Shown here one piece after another: positions 31,109-33,824 of a stretch of 33,824 nt of DNA. Source of the DNA: a virus; IMG/VR virus record IMGVR_UViG_3300031280_000010, positions 1 through 33,824 of that record; one strand, 5' to 3'. Positions within the stretch are counted from its first letter, which is position 1, and every line of letters starts with the position of its first letter. A program made the position numbers and the translations under genes. The notes beneath the pieces were generated by a model that had not been told where the DNA came from, made no database searches, and worked only from the letters and a program-made list of their open reading frames with translations.

Positions 31109-31641
31109 TGAAAATTGTTTATGATAAAAAGTTTGTTGTAGAAAATCTCGACTGTTATTACACTGTCAATAAAAGACATCTCCCTTTAGCCGAAGCCGAG
31201 ATAAAACGTCTCGGTGATCCGATAACATTAAAAGGAGTATTGACGAGCAAGATAAGCACCGAGGATAAGTTCTGGTGGCTGACCGCACATACTGATATAA
31301 CGGTTACGGAACTTCAGGAACTTGCCGTCAGGGTTGCTGATGTAGCATTGAGGGTTTACGAAAATGAGCGTCCGGAGGATTTCAGTATTCGTAATCTTGT
31401 GGCTGATTCAAGACGTGGTATTAATACTATCCCGGAATTAAAGGCAAAGATAAAAAGTCTTTCGGAGACCGATCGGGCGAGTAATGCACTGAGGTCTATT
31501 ACCAGGGCTATCGGCACAATTTTTACAGAAGGACATAAACGACCCCTGACGATAAAAGCCATACATAGACTTATGGCTGCTGCTCGTGGCAATAAGGACT
31601 ATACACAATGGACAAAAGATATACTTAAATTTTATTACTAA
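31108..31641 (+). CDS. helical phage protein, possibly Imm5-like (177 aa)
   Basis: The middle portion FWWLTAHTDITVTELQELAV followed by VADVALRVYENERPEDFSIR and NLVADSRRGI resembles helical repeat proteins labelled Imm5-like in many phages, with W, A-rich helices, then a yeNxxPeD turn. The Ala-rich helix array of typical members is weaker here. The remainder (SNALRSITRAIGTIFTEGHK, IHRLMAAARGNKDYTQWTKD) is helical too. It could be a small protein linked to tail assembly or a counter-defence passenger. It abuts neighbours by single-base overlaps. Confidence 0.4.
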   Translation: MKIVYDKKFVVENLDCYYTVNKRHLPLAEAEIKRLGDPITLKGVLTSKISTEDKFWWLTAHTDITVTELQELAVRVADVALRVYENERPEDFSIRNLVADSRRGINTIPELKAKIKSLSETDRASNALRSITRAIGTIFTEGHKRPLTIKAIHRLMAAARGNKDYTQWTKDILKFYY

Positions 31642-31982
31642 TGGCATTTACAGAACAATGTGGTAAGAATATCCCGCCTTCGATGCAGATACTTTCGGAA
31701 TATGCCGGTGGTTTTCCGTTTTTCATAACTGATACAGATAATGATATTGCCGTTCTTGATATGACTGTCGAAGGGGCAGATTATGAACCAGGACCTTATT
31801 TTACAATAAACATTGAGACAGCAGGAGATATTTGTGTCCAACTTGCATCTGGAAGGGATTTCAGGATCACAGCAGTACAGGCAGCATCTTATACAGGCTT
31901 TTGGTATCCTGCATTGATTAAAAGAGTTTACAGAACAATGGGAGTATATACAACTACAGGAACATTTTCTGTAGGAAAATAA
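31641..31982 (+). CDS. hypothetical beta-rich protein (113 aa)
   Basis: Not recognised. ISPSM-like start (FTEQCGKNIPPSMQILSEYA), then beta-like strands (YFTINIETAGDICVQLASG, YTGFWYPALIKRVYRTMG, VYTTTGTFSVG). The gene is the last one before a terminator at 32012, closing the tail tube unit. It may be a small virion decoration or tail protein. No Cys cluster beyond two residues and no hydrophobic helix. Confidence 0.5.
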   Translation: MAFTEQCGKNIPPSMQILSEYAGGFPFFITDTDNDIAVLDMTVEGADYEPGPYFTINIETAGDICVQLASGRDFRITAVQAASYTGFWYPALIKRVYRTMGVYTTTGTFSVGK

Positions 31983-32011
31983 ACAAGTCGATGAAATATT
32001 ATTTAATATAG

Positions 32012-32036
32012 GGGATGTTTACTTGCATCCCTTTTT
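32012..32036 (+). terminator. intrinsic terminator before the tail fibre gene
   Basis: GGGATG (32012-32017) pairs with CATCCC (32026-32031) around the loop TTTACTTG, followed by TTTTT (32032-32036). A short GC-containing hairpin with a U-tract; a leading G at 32011 can pair with the first T as a wobble. It lies 13 bases before the next ATG, so some read-through or a weaker effect is plausible. Confidence 0.78.
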
Positions 32037-32048
32037 AATATAAAAACA

Positions 32049-33143
32049 ATGGCAATAGGAATAACACCTGCAATACCTTTTAATTCTCCTTTCAACTGGG
32101 CTGCTTGGTGGGCTTCACGAACTCCGAGTGATATTATATTAACCCCTGTTTCTGATACAGAGATTCAGGTTGACTGGACAGATGGAGCAGAGGCGGCTGA
32201 CGGGATAAGGATTTATGTTGACGGTGTGCTTGACGGCACTGCTGATTATGGTGACGGAACTTATACGATTGATGGACTCACGGCAGATACGGGATATGAG
32301 ATTACTGTTGTTGCTTATGACGGAGAACATGAATCACCAGAGATAAGCGATAGTTCTACTACATGGACAACAGAATATAATGCTGTTTATGATTCCTGGA
32401 CAAACAAACCTTCTGCCGGGGATAGTGAAAAATACAATACACTTGTCAAATCATGGATTGATGACGGTGTGTGGGCAAAAAAGGATGTATTATACAATTT
32501 TGCTATTCATACCAATGACGCTGGCGAGGCTTGTGTTAACTGGAAAAATCCCGGTACACATGATGCCACGCTTGTCAATGCACCTGCTTTTGTTGCTTAT
32601 GAGGGATTTACAGGTGATGGGGCGAGTAATTATATTGAAGCCAATTACTGTGGTAGAACGGATGGTATTAATTATGTTCTTGATTCAGCAAGTTTTGGGT
32701 TGTATTTCAGGACATTAGAATTTGGTACTGATATTGCACATGGTGTGTATAGTACTGCTGGCGATGGTGGATTAGATAATAGATTGATTTCAGGAAGAGC
32801 AAATCTTACTAATTTATATTTGGGTGTCAATGATAATTTAACACAAGTAGCAGATGCCGTTACTACAAGCGGATTTATTATTTCAACAAGAAACGATGCA
32901 TTGAATCATACAATTTATATAAACAAAGTAGGAACAAGTTTTGCCAAGGCAAGTACCAAAATACCAGATCAGGATGTTGTTCTATTGGCAAGGAGAACTA
33001 CTGACGGAAGTGTGGGTTTGTTTAATACATCACAAATATCTATGGGATTTTTAAGTTCAGGATACTCACAGGCAAATGTTGATGATATGACAGATGACTT
33101 TGAAGTATATATGGACAGTAACGGAACTGGAATTATAACTTAA
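32049..33143 (+). CDS. tail fibre with fibronectin III and lectin-like domain
   Basis: The 364-aa protein starts with a short anchor, then an FN3 domain at about 28-108 (ILTPVSDTEIQVDWTDG, GIRIYVDG, YTIDGLTADTGYEITVVAYD). After a linker with YDSWTNKPSAGDSEKYNTLV, the region at about 165-364 resembles a LamG/concanavalin-like fold (FTGDGASNYIEANYCGRTDG, ASFGLYFRTLE, LLARRTTDGSVGLF). Both domains are common on phage tail fibres and bind carbohydrates or proteins on the host. No catalytic residues are apparent. It is the main candidate for host recognition at this end of the window. Confidence 0.75.
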   Translation: MAIGITPAIPFNSPFNWAAWWASRTPSDIILTPVSDTEIQVDWTDGAEAADGIRIYVDGVLDGTADYGDGTYTIDGLTADTGYEITVVAYDGEHESPEISDSSTTWTTEYNAVYDSWTNKPSAGDSEKYNTLVKSWIDDGVWAKKDVLYNFAIHTNDAGEACVNWKNPGTHDATLVNAPAFVAYEGFTGDGASNYIEANYCGRTDGINYVLDSASFGLYFRTLEFGTDIAHGVYSTAGDGGLDNRLISGRANLTNLYLGVNDNLTQVADAVTTSGFIISTRNDALNHTIYINKVGTSFAKASTKIPDQDVVLLARRTTDGSVGLFNTSQISMGFLSSGYSQANVDDMTDDFEVYMDSNGTGIIT

Positions 33144-33148
33144 CAGAT

Positions 33149-33427
33149 ATGATACGATTAACGAAACAACAAGCAGAGAAGATAGGTTATATGAAGATAA
33201 CCGATTGGTTTGCCATACAGCCTATTGAGATAAAAGACGGGACATATATCCTGCCAAAAGAAGTATTGCCCTATATAGAGAAGTTTTTGACAGAAAAAAA
33301 AGCTATTGATAAGATAAAGGTAGTAAGTACGCTGAGTGACTTGAAAAAATATCCTGTCAGGGCAATAAGCAAAGACGAACTTAAAGAACCCGAACAGGTA
33401 GAGGGGACAAAGAAGATAGTCAAATGA
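33149..33427 (+). CDS. hypothetical protein (92 aa)
   Basis: Not recognised. MIRLTKQQAEKIGYMKITDW and TYILPKEVLPYIEKFLTEKK are mixed alpha/beta, and the end is basic and charged. It lies six bases after the fibre gene and overlaps the following gene by ATGA. Phage genes next to fibres often encode assembly chaperones, but no evidence here distinguishes that from another small role. Confidence 0.5.
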   Translation: MIRLTKQQAEKIGYMKITDWFAIQPIEIKDGTYILPKEVLPYIEKFLTEKKAIDKIKVVSTLSDLKKYPVRAISKDELKEPEQVEGTKKIVK

Positions 33428-33824
33428 AATACTTAGCTCTCATATTATTATTTGTATCGGTAAATTGTTTTGCCCAATACGACTATGATATTGAGAGTGA
33501 TTATTTTGATAGTTATACAATAGTCAAAGAACAAAAGTCACAGGCATGGAAAGTCATTTCGCTATATTCCAGCTCTATTATTCTCAATGCTATTGGGGAT
33601 GGATTGAATGATTCAGACGAAAAACAATGGGGACATCTTTGTAATGCCACGTCAATAGGATTATTACTCGCCTCGCCGTTTATCATTGATTATGACAAAT
33701 CCAAATGGGGTTGGTATTTTACAAGTTATGTGAGTCTGCGGATAGCATTATTTGATTATTCGTATAACACGACAAGGGGATTACCGCTTAATTATATCGG
33801 TGGAACAAGTACATGGGATAAGGT
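33424..33824 (+). CDS. exported protein, N-terminal part only (runs off the window)
   Basis: The frame begins in ATGA overlap and stays open to the end, so its C-terminus is missing. The start MKYLALILLFVSVNCFAQ is a signal peptide with basic start, hydrophobic core and cleavage after the alanine; a lipobox is not present, since the Cys in VNCFAQ is not preceded by the usual L-A/G-G. The visible mature part contains hydrophobic segments (WKVISLYSSSIILNAIGDGL, NATSIGLLLASPFIIDYDK), so it may lie in the membrane. A host-interacting or lysis-linked protein is possible; no family recognised. Confidence 0.65.
   Translation, partial: MKYLALILLFVSVNCFAQYDYDIESDYFDSYTIVKEQKSQAWKVISLYSSSIILNAIGDGLNDSDEKQWGHLCNATSIGLLLASPFIIDYDKSKWGWYFTSYVSLRIALFDYSYNTTRGLPLNYIGGTSTWDK

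Noticed and set aside
1-33824. CRISPR array, insertion sequence, retroelement or integrase
   Set aside because: No regularly spaced repeats, no terminal inverted repeats with transposase, no reverse transcriptase motif and no tyrosine or serine recombinase were found on reading both strands.

Overview
The window looks like part of a tailed double-stranded DNA phage (or prophage) of a Bacteroidetes host, probably siphovirus-like. All recognisable genes lie on the + strand, tightly packed, very often with 4-nt ATGA stop/start overlaps, in AT-rich DNA. Two upstream regions carry a TTGACA-N17-TAnnTTTG promoter, whose -7 element is the Bacteroidetes type. There is no integrase, replication gene, lysis gene or tRNA in view, so lifestyle cannot be decided here.

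Layout. (1) 1-2758: accessory genes: two tiny ORFs in a hairpin-prone leader, an HNH/AP2 endonuclease with zinc knuckles, two coiled-coil proteins that share an 87-bp duplicated segment, and several small phage proteins. (2) 2773-9579: a compact run of carbohydrate and small-molecule genes: two family-2-like glycosyltransferases, a one-TM peptide, a shortened DegT-like PLP protein, a signal/anchor protein, two further nucleotide-sugar-transferase-like proteins, an ATP-grasp enzyme, an SDR epimerase, a calcineurin-like phosphoesterase and a SAM methyltransferase. (3) 9583-17539: promoter, two tiny basic proteins, gp3-like small terminase, large terminase, a small membrane protein, portal, then cargo inside the head module (DUF5131/Gp37-Gp68 radical-SAM-like protein, zinc-ribbon protein, two more glycosyltransferase-like proteins, small unknowns) and a Mu-F-like head morphogenesis protein. 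(4) 17536-20092: a promoter-to-terminator unit with a Lys-rich protein, a small protein, putative scaffold and putative major capsid protein. (5) 20103-25527: neck/tail-completion proteins, a short ParB-like protein, a membrane protein, tail assembly chaperone with a predicted -1 frameshift, and tape measure. (6) 25524-30178: distal tail proteins, one with duplicated beta modules and one resembling a five-bladed beta-propeller glycosidase. (7) 30227-32036: a likely major tail protein displaced to behind the tail tip genes, with small partners, ended by a terminator. (8) 32049-33824: an FN3 plus lectin-like tail fibre, a small protein and an exported protein cut by the window edge.

The parts that best merit attention are the sugar-modification cluster with its echoes inside the head module, the slippery TTTTTTC site in the tail chaperone, and the capsid unit framed by its own promoter and terminator. 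The sugar genes could decorate the virion, alter the host surface or modify nucleotides; the sequence does not decide among these.
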